From: Bacteroidia bacterium
Lineage (GTDB): Bacteria > Bacteroidota > Bacteroidia > Flavobacteriales > Flavobacteriaceae
Length of the DNA: 47,991 nucleotides
Assembly: GCA_030431055.1 (NCBI GenBank)
Contig: JAUIJA010000013.1
Span: 1 to 47,991, forward strand
Reading direction: 5' to 3'
This document shows positions 23,770-32,381 of this stretch, one piece after another. The position numbers and the translations under genes were made by a program. Position 1 is the first letter of the stretch. Every line of letters begins with the position of its first letter. The notes under the pieces are model-generated. The model was given only the letters and a program-made list of their open reading frames with translations. It ran no database searches and had not been told where the DNA came from.

Positions 23770-24426
23770 TTAGTTTTCTAGAATTAGTTTTGGCAAATTT
23801 TCATTTAACCATTTGTACTTATTAATAATCATTACGTGCGTTCCGTTTTTAATTGGGATAAATTCCTTTATGTTTTTTGGCGGAAAAACTTCGTCTTTAT
23901 CACCATGAATATGAATGACATTTTTTAGCGGTTTATCACATTTCCACAAAATAACATTTTCTAAAGCCCAATCCAAATATTTCTTATCTCGCATACTAAG
24001 ATACTTTTCATACAGCTTTACTCTTTTATTTGCTGTATCTCCAAGCGTTAATTTTGTTAACAACTCAATATTTGACAACAAACTTGTAGGAATCAATTTA
24101 TATGCCAAGGTTCGCTTAGCAAATTTCATTCGCTTTGGAAATTCTTTATTACTTTTTACACTTGAAATGATAATAGTTTTTCGTACCGAAATATGCTGAC
24201 TCATTTCTTGTACTAAAATTCCACCAAAAGAAACACCTATTAAAACCGGATTTTTGTGCTTAATTTTTTTTGTCATTCGCTTTGCGTAATCACTTAAAGA
24301 TTCTTTAGACTTTGGAATAAACCATTCTAATAAAATAACTTCAAATTGATCTTCTGTTAAATGTATGTTTTCAAAAATTGAAGAAGATGCTGCCAAACCT
24401 GGCATGAAATAAACAGGAATTTTCAA
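23770..24426 (-). CDS. Alpha/beta hydrolase
   Basis: The 218-residue protein has the alpha/beta hydrolase layout: an N-terminal oxyanion-loop region YFMPGLAASSS (residues 6-16), the nucleophile elbow GVSFGG near 64-69 with serine as nucleophile, the acid in IHGDKDEVFP, and the histidine in NGTHVMII near the C-terminus. There is no signal peptide. The lid region is rich in lysine. The substrate is unknown; small esters or thioesters are typical. The gene lies 11 bases upstream of the transglycosylase gene on the same strand, so the three-gene unit may deal with envelope turnover. Confidence 0.8.
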   Translation of the reverse strand: MKIPVYFMPGLAASSSIFENIHLTEDQFEVILLEWFIPKSKESLSDYAKRMTKKIKHKNPVLIGVSFGGILVQEMSQHISVRKTIIISSVKSNKEFPKRMKFAKRTLAYKLIPTSLLSNIELLTKLTLGDTANKRVKLYEKYLSMRDKKYLDWALENVILWKCDKPLKNVIHIHGDKDEVFPPKNIKEFIPIKNGTHVMIINKYKWLNENLPKLILEN

Positions 24427-24534
24427 GTCAATATAATTTTCTATAAAATTAGATTTTTTTAGTGAATTTATTAAAAACTAAACTTTAAAATTATACTAAA
24501 CTTTTTCAGCTATTTAAGTATTCACTTTTATTCT

Positions 24535-24564
24535 TTGAAATTGAACAGTAAATTAGTAAATTTG
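24535..24564 (+). promoter_or_regulatory. Promoter of the YjdJ-like gene
   Basis: TTG at 24535-24537 and TAAATTTG at 24557-24564 are spaced by 19 bases. The ATG follows 79 bases after the −7 box. Confidence 0.6.
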
Positions 24565-24643
24565 CACATATTTTTAAAATTCCTTTTGCTTTTTGTAAGG
24601 ATTTGAGATAATTATTTTTAATAACCATTTATTTTTAACTGAA

Positions 24644-24925
24644 ATGGACATAAAAGATAACGAGCTTTTAAGACAATTTGAAATTAGTACAGATACTGGT
24701 TTAGTTACAATTGAATATTCTTTACAAGAAAGAAAAATATTTTTAACAAAGTTTTGTGCAAACGGAAATGAAGATGAGGATTTACAAACTGATTTTTTAA
24801 AGAATGTTTTAAAAATTGCGGAAGATCGCAATTTAAAGGTAGTTCCTACACACGCTAAAATAATTTCTTTCTTTAGAAGAAACCGAAGATATAGAGAAAT
24901 GCTTCCTCCAGGTATTAAAATTTAA
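24644..24925 (+). CDS. Small GNAT-fold acetyltransferase (YjdJ/NATD1-like)
   Basis: This 93-residue protein matches the minimal acetyltransferase-like family YjdJ/NATD1. It has a short beta part (TDTGLVTIEYSLQERKIFLTKF), then a helix (LQTDFLKNVLKIAEDRNLKVV) and the family end pattern VPTHAKIISFFRRNRRYREML. The usual glycine-rich acetyl-CoA loop is replaced by a polar stretch GNEDED, so catalytic activity is not certain. It is transcribed alone from a good promoter. The terminator after it also serves rho. Confidence 0.7.
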   Translation: MDIKDNELLRQFEISTDTGLVTIEYSLQERKIFLTKFCANGNEDEDLQTDFLKNVLKIAEDRNLKVVPTHAKIISFFRRNRRYREMLPPGIKI

Positions 24926-24942
24926 GCCTAGAATAAACTAAT

Positions 24943-24973
24943 AAAAAGCCGATTCAATTGAATCGGCTTTTTT
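24943..24973. terminator. Bidirectional terminator between the YjdJ-like gene and rho
   Basis: A perfect palindrome with arms AAAAAGCCGATTCAA / TTGAATCGGCTTTTT is flanked by a T run on the right. It sits between the stops at 24925 and 24992. Confidence 0.9.
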
Positions 24974-24991
24974 GTTTATAAACTATCATTC

Positions 24992-26578
24992 TTATTCATT
25001 CATTGAAATTAAGAACTCTTCGTTATTTTGTGTTTTTCTAAATCTATCGTGAATAAAATCCATAGCTTCAACTGGATTCATATCGGCTAAATATTTACGC
25101 ATAATCCACATTCTCTGCACTGTATTTTCGTCTAGTAATAAATCATCACGACGCGTACTTGAAGAAACCAAGTCTATTGCAGGGAAAATTCGTTTATTAG
25201 AGATTCTTCTATCTAATTGAAGTTCCATATTACCTGTTCCTTTGAATTCTTCGAAAATAACTTCATCCATTTTAGAACCAGTTTCAGTAAGTGCAGTTGC
25301 GATAATACTCAACGAACCGCCATTTTCAACATTACGAGCCGCACCAAAGAAACGTTTTGGTTTTTGTAATGCATTTGCATCAACACCACCACTTAACACT
25401 TTACCTGATGCTGGCTGAACTGTATTATAAGCTCTAGCTAAACGCGTAATTGAATCTAATAAAATAACAACGTCATGTCCGCATTCTACTAAGCGTTTTG
25501 CTTTTTCTAAAACGATATTTGCAATTTTAACATGCTCTTGTGGTTCTCTATCGAAAGTTGATGCAACAACTTCACCTTTTACACTACGTTGCATATCGGT
25601 AACCTCTTCCGGACGTTCATCGATAAGTAGAACTATCATATAAACTTCTGGATGATTTGTTGCAATTGCATTAGCCACATCTTTCAGTAACATTGTTTTA
25701 CCCGTTTTTGGTTGGGCTACAATCATACCACGTTGTCCTTTACCAATAGGAGAAAACAAATCTATAATACGTGTCGAAATCGTACTTCCTCTTTCAGCAA
25801 TATTGAATTTTTCTTTTGGGAAAATTGGCGTTAAATGTTCGAATGAAATTCTATCGCGAACAACTTGAGGATCAAGTCCGTTAATTTTTAAAACCTTTAC
25901 TAAAGGAAAATACTTCTCACCTTCTTTTGGTGGACGAACCACACCTTTTACTGTATCTCCAGTTTTTAATCCGAATAAACGAATTTGAGATTGCGATAAA
26001 TAAATATCATCTGGAGAAGCTAAATAATTATAATCTGAAGAGCGAAGAAAACCATAACCATCTGGCATCATTTCTAAAACACCTTCACTTTCAATAATTC
26101 CGTCAAACTCGTAATCTGACTCTCTATAATTAGTCTTTGAATTATTATTACTGTTAGTAGAATTATTTTTCTTGTAACTAGGATGGTTTGGGTTATTTTG
26201 ATTTGCTTTTTTTATCTGTTGTTGTCGACGATCATTTTTTTCATCATCTTCGCCAGACTTTGCTTCAACTTTTTTAGGTTGTTCTTTTTTAGGCTTAGGA
26301 GAACTTTCTTTAGTTGGTTTTGGAGCTTGGGCTTTTTCAACTTGCTCTTTCTCTGAAGAAGTTTCATTTTGAACTTTCATTCTAGCCCTTTTAGGTTTAG
26401 CTGGCTTCGTTTCTTTTACTTCTGTCTTAACCTTTTCAGGACTTGTAGCTTGTTTATCTAAAATTTGATAAATCAACTCGTCTTTTTTAAGCGAACGATA
26501 TTTTTTAATTTCGGCTACTTTTGCAATTTCTTGCAACTCGGGAAGTTTCATCCCTTTTAATACTTCTATATCAAACAT
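24992..26578 (-). CDS. rho: Transcription termination factor Rho with long disordered insert
   Basis: Rho is the hexameric RNA helicase that ends transcription at unstructured RNA. The 528-residue protein is about 110 residues longer than E. coli Rho. The N-terminal helical domain (1-45, [17 protein letters not shown]) is followed by a low-complexity insert (about 48-155) rich in K, E, P, then N, S and Q. The cold-shock-type primary RNA-binding domain (about 157-235, [16 protein letters not shown]) and the RecA-like ATPase follow, with Walker [20 protein letters not shown], the Q-loop/Walker B region [18 protein letters not shown] and the [10 protein letters not shown]-loop region. Such inserts are common in Bacteroidota Rho. 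Confidence 0.96.
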   Translation of the reverse strand: MFDIEVLKGMKLPELQEIAKVAEIKKYRSLKKDELIYQILDKQATSPEKVKTEVKETKPAKPKRARMKVQNETSSEKEQVEKAQAPKPTKESSPKPKKEQPKKVEAKSGEDDEKNDRRQQQIKKANQNNPNHPSYKKNNSTNSNNNSKTNYRESDYEFDGIIESEGVLEMMPDGYGFLRSSDYNYLASPDDIYLSQSQIRLFGLKTGDTVKGVVRPPKEGEKYFPLVKVLKINGLDPQVVRDRISFEHLTPIFPKEKFNIAERGSTISTRIIDLFSPIGKGQRGMIVAQPKTGKTMLLKDVANAIATNHPEVYMIVLLIDERPEEVTDMQRSVKGEVVASTFDREPQEHVKIANIVLEKAKRLVECGHDVVILLDSITRLARAYNTVQPASGKVLSGGVDANALQKPKRFFGAARNVENGGSLSIIATALTETGSKMDEVIFEEFKGTGNMELQLDRRISNKRIFPAIDLVSSSTRRDDLLLDENTVQRMWIMRKYLADMNPVEAMDFIHDRFRKTQNNEEFLISMNE

Positions 26579-26783
26579 AAGTAGTATGTAATATAAATAA
26601 GTTAACTATGTTGTTTTTTTGAATTTAGTTTTCGCTAAAAAAAATGATGAGATTTTTTTGAGACTTTAGAAATCGTAAAATGAAGTACTTACGACTTTGT
26701 TATGCAATATTACAAATAAAAAAGTATAAAACAATAGCTTTTTTTAAAAAGAAGCCATATTTTTGCTCCTCATTCAACGGAAA

Positions 26784-27194
26784 ATGTTACAAAGAATACA
26801 AACAGTTTACTTATTAATATGTGTAATTGCATCGGCAGTTTTACCGTTTGTATTTCCTTTATGGATTGATGAAAATGAAAAAGCTATTTACTTTACCGAA
26901 TCAACGATTAGTATGATTTTGTTTGGATTAATTGCTTTATTATCGTTGATTAGCATTTTTAGTTTTAAAAAGAGACAAAATCAATTTGTTTTAAACAGGT
27001 TGAACATAATATTGAACTTTATTTTACTAGGATTTTTTGTGTATCGAACACTAAACTTATCCGGAGAAACGGAAGTTTCTGAGAAGGGTATTGGGATTGT
27101 TCTTCCTGCCATTTCTATCGTTATGCTTGTTCTCGCGAACCGAGCTATCAAAAAGGATGAAGATCTCGTAAAATCTGTGGATCGATTGCGATAA
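26784..27194 (+). CDS. DUF4293 family four-helix membrane protein
   Basis: I use the ATG at 26784 (MLQRIQTVYLL), because the family starts with that segment; a TTG at 26763 is in frame but coincides with a −7-like TATTTTTG sequence at about 26758-26765. The 136 residues form four hydrophobic helices (about 5-25, 41-60, 73-89 and 102-120), ending in a short charged tail (KKDEDLVKSVDRLR). DUF4293 proteins are found only in Bacteroidota and have no known function. The gene lies divergently from rho, with a 205-base gap between the two starts. Confidence 0.75.
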   Translation: MLQRIQTVYLLICVIASAVLPFVFPLWIDENEKAIYFTESTISMILFGLIALLSLISIFSFKKRQNQFVLNRLNIILNFILLGFFVYRTLNLSGETEVSEKGIGIVLPAISIVMLVLANRAIKKDEDLVKSVDRLR

Positions 27195-27222
27195 ACCTAA
27201 CATCTTAGTTTATTAGTGCGTG

Positions 27223-27256
27223 AAAATCCGAAACCAATGGTTTCGGATTTTTTTTA
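27223..27256 (+). terminator. Terminator after the DUF4293 gene
   Basis: The stem AAAATCCGAAACC / GGTTTCGGATTTT with loop AAT is followed by a T run, 28 bases past the stop at 27194. Confidence 0.9.
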
Positions 27257-27313
27257 TTTATAATTGAACGGATGAACAACGAACTTGGAACAACGAATGT
27301 TGAAGTTTGAAAA

Positions 27314-27808
27314 CTACTTCTTCCCTAACTCAATTACTTCTAAACTTTGAATTTTATCACCATCAATTTCAAAACGCAGCATTGTTCGCACTTGATGAAA
27401 TCCGTGTTTTCCAACAGCACCGGGATTCATGTGTAGTAAATTCAATTTTTTATCAAACTGTACTTTTAAAATATGTGAATGTCCGCAAATGAAAAGTTTA
27501 GGCGGATTTTTGGAAATTTCTTCTCGAATCGCTGGACTATATTTATCTGGATAACCTCCAATATGTGTTATCCAAACATCTACTCCTTCACAAATAAATC
27601 TATTGTGTAACGGAAACTCTAATCGTGCTTCGTGATTATCGATATTTCCATAAACAGCTCTAAGTGGCTTTATCTTTTTAATTGTATCGGTTACAATTAA
27701 ATCGCCAATATCGCCCGCATGCCAAACTTCATCTGCTTGATGAACATATTTTAAAATTTGGTCATCTATAAAACTATGTGTATCGGAAAGTAGTAGGATT
27801 TTTGTCAT
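27314..27808 (-). CDS. YfcE/MJ0936-type metallophosphoesterase
   Basis: The 164 residues contain the full calcineurin-like set of metal ligands: SDTHS at residues 8-12, AGDIGD, YGNIDN, the histidine in WITHIGG, and CGHSHILK. The length and the order of motifs match the small single-domain phosphodiesterases (YfcE, MJ0936). It is a cytoplasmic enzyme acting on phosphodiester or cyclic phosphodiester substrates with Mn or similar metals; the natural substrate is unknown. It is divergent from truA, with 106 bases between them. Confidence 0.85.
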   Translation of the reverse strand: MTKILLLSDTHSFIDDQILKYVHQADEVWHAGDIGDLIVTDTIKKIKPLRAVYGNIDNHEARLEFPLHNRFICEGVDVWITHIGGYPDKYSPAIREEISKNPPKLFICGHSHILKVQFDKKLNLLHMNPGAVGKHGFHQVRTMLRFEIDGDKIQSLEVIELGKK

Positions 27809-27914
27809 ATAATTTTCTTCCCTTCAAAAATACATAAATATTAAGCATTTAATAAAACTTTAAACCTTTAAGAATAATTTCTTTGTAAATTTGTCCCTTT
27901 GAAAAAGACTACAA

Positions 27915-28658
27915 TTGCGATATTTCATAAAATTTGCTTATAACGGAAAAAATTATTTTGGGTACCAAATTCAACCCAATGCTATTTCGGTACAAGAAAC
28001 TTTAGAAAAAGCTTTATCATTAATGCTTAAAGAAAAAATTTCTATTGTTGGCGCTGGTAGAACAGATAGCGGTGTACACGCAAAAGAAATGTTTGCGCAT
28101 TTTGATTTTGAAAACGAATTTGAGAATACAAAACTTGTAAAAAAACTGAATTCATATTTGCCACAAGATATTGTAATCTATGATATTTTTAAAGTGGATA
28201 ATGAAGCTCATGCACGTTTTGACGCAACGAAACGAACATATGAATACGACATTCATACGTTTAAAGATGCTTTTATAAACGAAGGTAGTTGGTACCAACA
28301 TCAAGAATTAAACGTTGATAAAATGAACGAAGCGTGTAAAATTCTGTTTGAATACACCGATTTTGAATGTTTTTCTAAAGTTAATACCGATGTTCATACA
28401 TTCAACTGTAAAATTTATGAAGCAAATTGGCAACAAAACGGCAACCATTTAAAATTTACCATTTCTGCCGATAGGTTTTTACGAAATATGGTTCGTGCAA
28501 TAGTAGGAACCATGATAAATATTGGAATTGGAAAAATTTCAATTGATGATTTTAGAACTATAATTGAAAGTAAAGACCGTGGAAAAGCTGGATTTTCTGT
28601 TCCTGCACACGGATTATATTTAATAAAAGTTGAATATCCTTATATAGAAAGTAAATAA
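27915..28658 (+). CDS. truA: tRNA pseudouridine(38-40) synthase TruA
   Basis: TruA converts uridines 38-40 of the tRNA anticodon arm to pseudouridine. The 247 residues start with the family's RYFIKFAYNGKNYFGYQ and have the catalytic Asp51 in GAGRTDSGVHA, the Y-containing KRTYEYDI strand and the RFLRNMVRAIVGT motif. No ATG is available at the conserved N-terminus; the start is a TTG at 27915. A −7-like TAAATTTG lies at 27886-27893, leaving a short leader. The TAA overlaps the ATG of the ABC transporter by one base. Confidence 0.94.
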   Translation: MRYFIKFAYNGKNYFGYQIQPNAISVQETLEKALSLMLKEKISIVGAGRTDSGVHAKEMFAHFDFENEFENTKLVKKLNSYLPQDIVIYDIFKVDNEAHARFDATKRTYEYDIHTFKDAFINEGSWYQHQELNVDKMNEACKILFEYTDFECFSKVNTDVHTFNCKIYEANWQQNGNHLKFTISADRFLRNMVRAIVGTMINIGIGKISIDDFRTIIESKDRGKAGFSVPAHGLYLIKVEYPYIESK

Positions 28659-30409
28659 TGAATGCCTTAAAATCAACATCATTAAAAAAAGTAATGCAAT
28701 TTGCTAAACCTTATAAAAAGCGATTTAGTGGTGTAATTACTTGGGCTATTTTACTTTCAATATTTGCAGCAACCCGACCTTATGTTTTCAAAAAAATTAT
28801 TGATGATTTTTTACTAAAAACTGAAGATAAATCTGGTTTTATTTTATTTGTAAGTATTATGGCTATTATCTTAATAGCTGAAGTTACCATGCAATTTTTC
28901 TTTACCTATTGGTCAAATTGGCTAGGTCAAGACATTATAAAAGATATACGCGAAAAACTATTTCATCATATTGCCAGTTTTAAAATGAAATATTTCGATC
29001 GTGAAGCTGTTGGAAAATTAGTTACAAGAACTGTTTCTGATATTGAATCGATTGCTAGTATTTTCAGTCAAGGCTTATTTATGATTGTGAGCGATGTTTT
29101 AAAAATGCTAATCATTTTAATTTTTATGTTTAGCATAAATTGGAAAGTTTCGCTTATTGTTGTCCTTATCATGCCTATTATTTTATTTGCAACAAATATT
29201 TTTCAAAAGAAAATGAAAGTTGCTTTTAAAGAAGTTAGAAACGAAATTTCCAATTTAAATACTTTCGTTCAAGAACGATTAACAGGAATGAAAATTGTAC
29301 AACTATTTAATAGAGAAAAAATTGAAGCCGAAAAGTTTGAAACGATTAATAAGCGACATAATAAAGCTTGGTTAAAAAACATTTTATACAACTCTATCTT
29401 CTTTCCTATTGCCGATATTATTTCGAATATCACACTTGGTTTAGTGGTTTACATTGGTGCATTATTAATTATAAAAGGTGATGTGAATACAAGTATTGGA
29501 GATTTAATTTCCTTCAATATGTACATTCCAATGTTATTTAATCCGTTACGCCAAATTGCAGATAAATTTAACGTAATGCAAATGGGAATTGTAGCTGCTG
29601 AACGTGTTTTTGAAATTTTAGAAACCGATAGCCAAATTCAAGACAAAGGAACAATTGAAGCGGAAAACTTAAACGGAAATATTTCGCTTAAAGACGTCCG
29701 ATTTAGTTATTTAGAAGGTGAAGAAGTTTTAAAAGGAATAAACTTAGACATCACATCTGGACAAACCATTGCAATCGTAGGAAGTACTGGAGCTGGAAAA
29801 TCGACCATTATTAATTTGTTAAATCGTTTTTACGAAATAAATTCGGGTTCGATAACTATTGACGATACTGAACTCAAAAATTACAAACTAGAAAGTTTAC
29901 GTAAACAAATTGCTGTGGTTTTACAAGATGTTTTCTTATTTGCCGATACAATTTATAATAATATCACACTTTATAATACTGAAATTACACAAGAGCAAGT
30001 TGAAAGTGCTGCAAAGAAAATTGGTATTCATAATTTTATTATGAATTTGCCAAATGGTTATCAATATAATGTGAAAGAACGTGGTGTTATGCTTTCATCT
30101 GGCCAACGCCAATTAATTGCTTTTTTAAGAGCTTATGTAAGTAAACCTAGTATTTTAATTTTAGATGAAGCGACTTCGTCGATTGATACACATTCGGAAG
30201 AAATGATACAAAAAGCGACGGAAACCATTACAAAAGATAGAACTTCAATTGTTATCGCACATCGTTTGGCAACCATTATAAATGCAGATATTATTATTGT
30301 AATGGATAAAGGCCAAATTGTAGAAAAAGGTTCGCATACTGAATTGCTTCAAAATGAAAATGGTCATTATAGAAAATTATACGATTCGCAGTTTTCAGTT
30401 AGTGCTTAA
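28658..30409 (+). CDS. ABC exporter, fused permease and ATPase (MsbA-like)
   Basis: The 583-residue half-transporter has six transmembrane helices in residues about 20-315 (first at 24-42, last pair around 255-290) and an ATPase domain from about 335. It shows Walker A GSTGAGKST, the Q-loop VLQDVFLF, the signature LSSGQRQ (a serine in place of the usual G at the second position), Walker B ILILDEATSS and the H-loop IAHRLAT. It should act as a homodimer, exporting lipids or hydrophobic compounds. The MsbA lipid A flippase is one candidate, but many paralogues look alike. The ATG overlaps the truA stop (TAATG), so it is translationally coupled to truA. Confidence 0.85.
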   Translation: MNALKSTSLKKVMQFAKPYKKRFSGVITWAILLSIFAATRPYVFKKIIDDFLLKTEDKSGFILFVSIMAIILIAEVTMQFFFTYWSNWLGQDIIKDIREKLFHHIASFKMKYFDREAVGKLVTRTVSDIESIASIFSQGLFMIVSDVLKMLIILIFMFSINWKVSLIVVLIMPIILFATNIFQKKMKVAFKEVRNEISNLNTFVQERLTGMKIVQLFNREKIEAEKFETINKRHNKAWLKNILYNSIFFPIADIISNITLGLVVYIGALLIIKGDVNTSIGDLISFNMYIPMLFNPLRQIADKFNVMQMGIVAAERVFEILETDSQIQDKGTIEAENLNGNISLKDVRFSYLEGEEVLKGINLDITSGQTIAIVGSTGAGKSTIINLLNRFYEINSGSITIDDTELKNYKLESLRKQIAVVLQDVFLFADTIYNNITLYNTEITQEQVESAAKKIGIHNFIMNLPNGYQYNVKERGVMLSSGQRQLIAFLRAYVSKPSILILDEATSSIDTHSEEMIQKATETITKDRTSIVIAHRLATIINADIIIVMDKGQIVEKGSHTELLQNENGHYRKLYDSQFSVSA

Positions 30410-30481
30410 TTAATTGACAATTGATTCAAATTATTTCCTTAAATTCGCAAACAAATAAACAAACTGAATAATTTATTTAAA

Positions 30482-31870
30482 ATGAAATACGATATCATAG
30501 TTTTAGGAAGTGGTCCTGGTGGTTATGTTACCGCTATTAGAGCATCGCAATTAGGATTTAAAGTTGCTGTAGTTGAAAAAGAAAACTTAGGTGGAATTTG
30601 CTTAAACTGGGGATGTATTCCTACGAAAGCTTTATTAAAATCGGCTCAAGTTTTCGATTACTTAAAGCACGCTTCAGATTATGGTTTAAAAGTTGACAAT
30701 GTTGAGAAAGATTTCGGAGCTGTAATTGCACGTTCTCGTTCTGTTGCTGAAGGAATGAGTAAAGGTGTTCAGTTCTTAATGAAAAAGAATAAAATTGATG
30801 TTATCGACGGTTTTGGTAAATTAAAACCAGGTAAGAAAGTTGATGTTACTGCTGCCGATGGTAAAGTAACTGAATATAGTGCAGATCATATTATTGTAGC
30901 AACTGGTGCTCGTTCTAGAGAATTACCAAACTTACCTCAAGATGGTAAAAAAGTAATCGGATACCGCCAAGCAATGACTTTACCAGAACAACCAAAATCG
31001 ATGATTGTTGTAGGTTCTGGAGCAATTGGTGTTGAGTTTGCACATTTCTATAACGCAATGGGAACTGAAGTTACTATTGTTGAGTTTATGCCAAATGTTG
31101 TTCCTGTTGAAGACGAAGATATTTCAAAACAATTTGAGCGTTCTTTAAAGAAAGCTGGAATTAAAATTATGACAAACTCTTCTGTTGAAAAAGTTGATAC
31201 TTCAGGAAACGGAGTTAAAGCAACGGTTAAAACTTCAAAAGGAGAAGAAATTTTAGAAGCTGATATCGTTCTTTCTGCTGTTGGAATTAAAACTAACATC
31301 GAAGGAATCGGTCTAGAAGAAGTTGGTATTGCAACTGATAGAGATAAAATTTTAGTAAACGATTATTACCAAACTAATGTGCCTGGTTATTACGCAATTG
31401 GAGATGTTACTCCAGGTCAAGCTTTAGCACACGTAGCTTCTGCTGAAGGAATTTTATGTGTGGAAAAAATTGCAGGAATGCATGTTGAAGCTTTAGATTA
31501 CGGAAACATTCCAGGTTGTACTTACGCAACTCCAGAAATTGCATCTGTAGGTTTAACTGAAAAGAAAGCAAAAGAAGCAGGTTACGAAATCAAAGTTGGT
31601 AAATTCCCATTCTCTGCTTCAGGTAAAGCGAAAGCAGCTGGAACGCCAGATGGTTTTGTAAAAGTAATTTTCGATGCTAAATACGGTGAATGGTTAGGAT
31701 GTCACATGATTGGCGCTGGAGTTACTGATATGATTGCGGAAGCAGTTGTAGCACGTAAATTAGAAACTACAGGTCACGAAATCTTAAAAGCAGTTCACCC
31801 TCACCCAACAATGAGTGAAGCGGTTATGGAAGCAGTTGCTGATGCTTATGATGAAGTAATTCACTTGTAG
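30482..31870 (+). CDS. lpdA: Dihydrolipoyl dehydrogenase
   Basis: This is the E3 flavoenzyme of 2-oxo-acid dehydrogenase complexes; it reoxidises dihydrolipoamide with NAD. The 462-residue protein has the FAD motif GSGPGGYV (residues 9-16), the redox disulfide Cys40/Cys45 in GGICLNWGCIPTKA, the NAD motif VVGSGAIGVEFA, the AIGDVTPG motif and the catalytic HPHPTMSEAV near the C-terminus. Codon use is noticeably more regular than in its neighbours, as expected for an abundant protein. It has its own leader of 72 bases after the ABC gene and a terminator at 31909. Confidence 0.96.
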   Translation: MKYDIIVLGSGPGGYVTAIRASQLGFKVAVVEKENLGGICLNWGCIPTKALLKSAQVFDYLKHASDYGLKVDNVEKDFGAVIARSRSVAEGMSKGVQFLMKKNKIDVIDGFGKLKPGKKVDVTAADGKVTEYSADHIIVATGARSRELPNLPQDGKKVIGYRQAMTLPEQPKSMIVVGSGAIGVEFAHFYNAMGTEVTIVEFMPNVVPVEDEDISKQFERSLKKAGIKIMTNSSVEKVDTSGNGVKATVKTSKGEEILEADIVLSAVGIKTNIEGIGLEEVGIATDRDKILVNDYYQTNVPGYYAIGDVTPGQALAHVASAEGILCVEKIAGMHVEALDYGNIPGCTYATPEIASVGLTEKKAKEAGYEIKVGKFPFSASGKAKAAGTPDGFVKVIFDAKYGEWLGCHMIGAGVTDMIAEAVVARKLETTGHEILKAVHPHPTMSEAVMEAVADAYDEVIHL

Positions 31871-31908
31871 AAATTAGAATTCAGATTTTAGAATTTAGAA
31901 AATAGATG

Positions 31909-31937
31909 AAATCCGTTTAGAAATAAGCGGATTTTTT
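31909..31937 (+). terminator. Terminator after lpdA
   Basis: AAATCCGTTTA (31909-31919) pairs with TAAGCGGATTT (31924-31934), including one G-T pair and a GAAA loop, and a T run follows. Confidence 0.8.
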
Positions 31938-31948
31938 ATTTAGAAATT

Positions 31949-32064
31949 CGTCATTTCGAGTGATTTTCTGAACAAGGTAAAGAAAATTGTATCGAGAAAT
32001 AAAATTAAAAAATGAAAAACGATGTTCTCGATACTTTTTCCTTCGGAAAAAACTCGAACTGACG
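31949..32064. repeat. Nested inverted repeat, second copy of the REP-like family
   Basis: The outer arms CGTCATTTCGAGT (31949-31961) and ACTCGAACTGACG (32052-32064) pair at 12 of 13 bases, and inner arms GTATCGAGAA (31989-31998) and TTCTCGATAC (32025-32034) pair perfectly. A small hairpin TTTTTCCTTCGGAAAAA lies to the right of the inner stem. It shares words with the repeat at 15081-15153. It fills the gap between lpdA and the small membrane protein gene. Confidence 0.7.
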
Positions 32065-32066
32065 CA

Positions 32067-32300
32067 TTATTTAACCTCTTTAATTCCTTTTATAAATAAC
32101 CATTTCATAAATATTTTATCACCTTCGGCAGTTTTTATAAATTGGAATTTAGGCGATAAAATTAACGCTACTACAAATCCAATTAATGAAGGAACGTAAT
32201 CTTCACGTTTCAACAAATAGCTTGATAGCATCATTGTAGGCACGTAAAAAACTATAAATCCTAATAAATTATATAAGAACGCTTTTGTTTTTTTACTCAT
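32067..32300 (-). CDS. Small two-helix membrane protein
   Basis: The 77-residue protein has two hydrophobic helices (about 7-27, FLYNLLGFIVFYVPTMMLSSY, and 36-49) separated by KREDYVPS, then a basic tail. It starts with MSKKTKAF and ends IKGIKEVK. The stop falls next to the repeat at 31949-32064. It is of a type common in Flavobacteriia with no known function. I keep it because it has a plausible start after an A-rich leader, good membrane topology and positive charges on the cytoplasmic sides. Confidence 0.55.
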   Translation of the reverse strand: MSKKTKAFLYNLLGFIVFYVPTMMLSSYLLKREDYVPSLIGFVVALILSPKFQFIKTAEGDKIFMKWLFIKGIKEVK

Positions 32301-32381
32301 TTTTTCAAATTTATAAATGAATTAATTTAATAATGCAACAATTTTAGCATTGCTACATTTATTAATTATTGAATTGTTACA

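Noticed and set aside
26763..26783. TTG start for the DUF4293 protein
   Set aside because: It coincides with a promoter-like box, and the family starts at the ATG at 26784.
31987..32199. Plus-strand frame after lpdA
   Set aside because: It runs through the nested inverted repeat and opposite the small membrane protein gene, which has a better topology and start.
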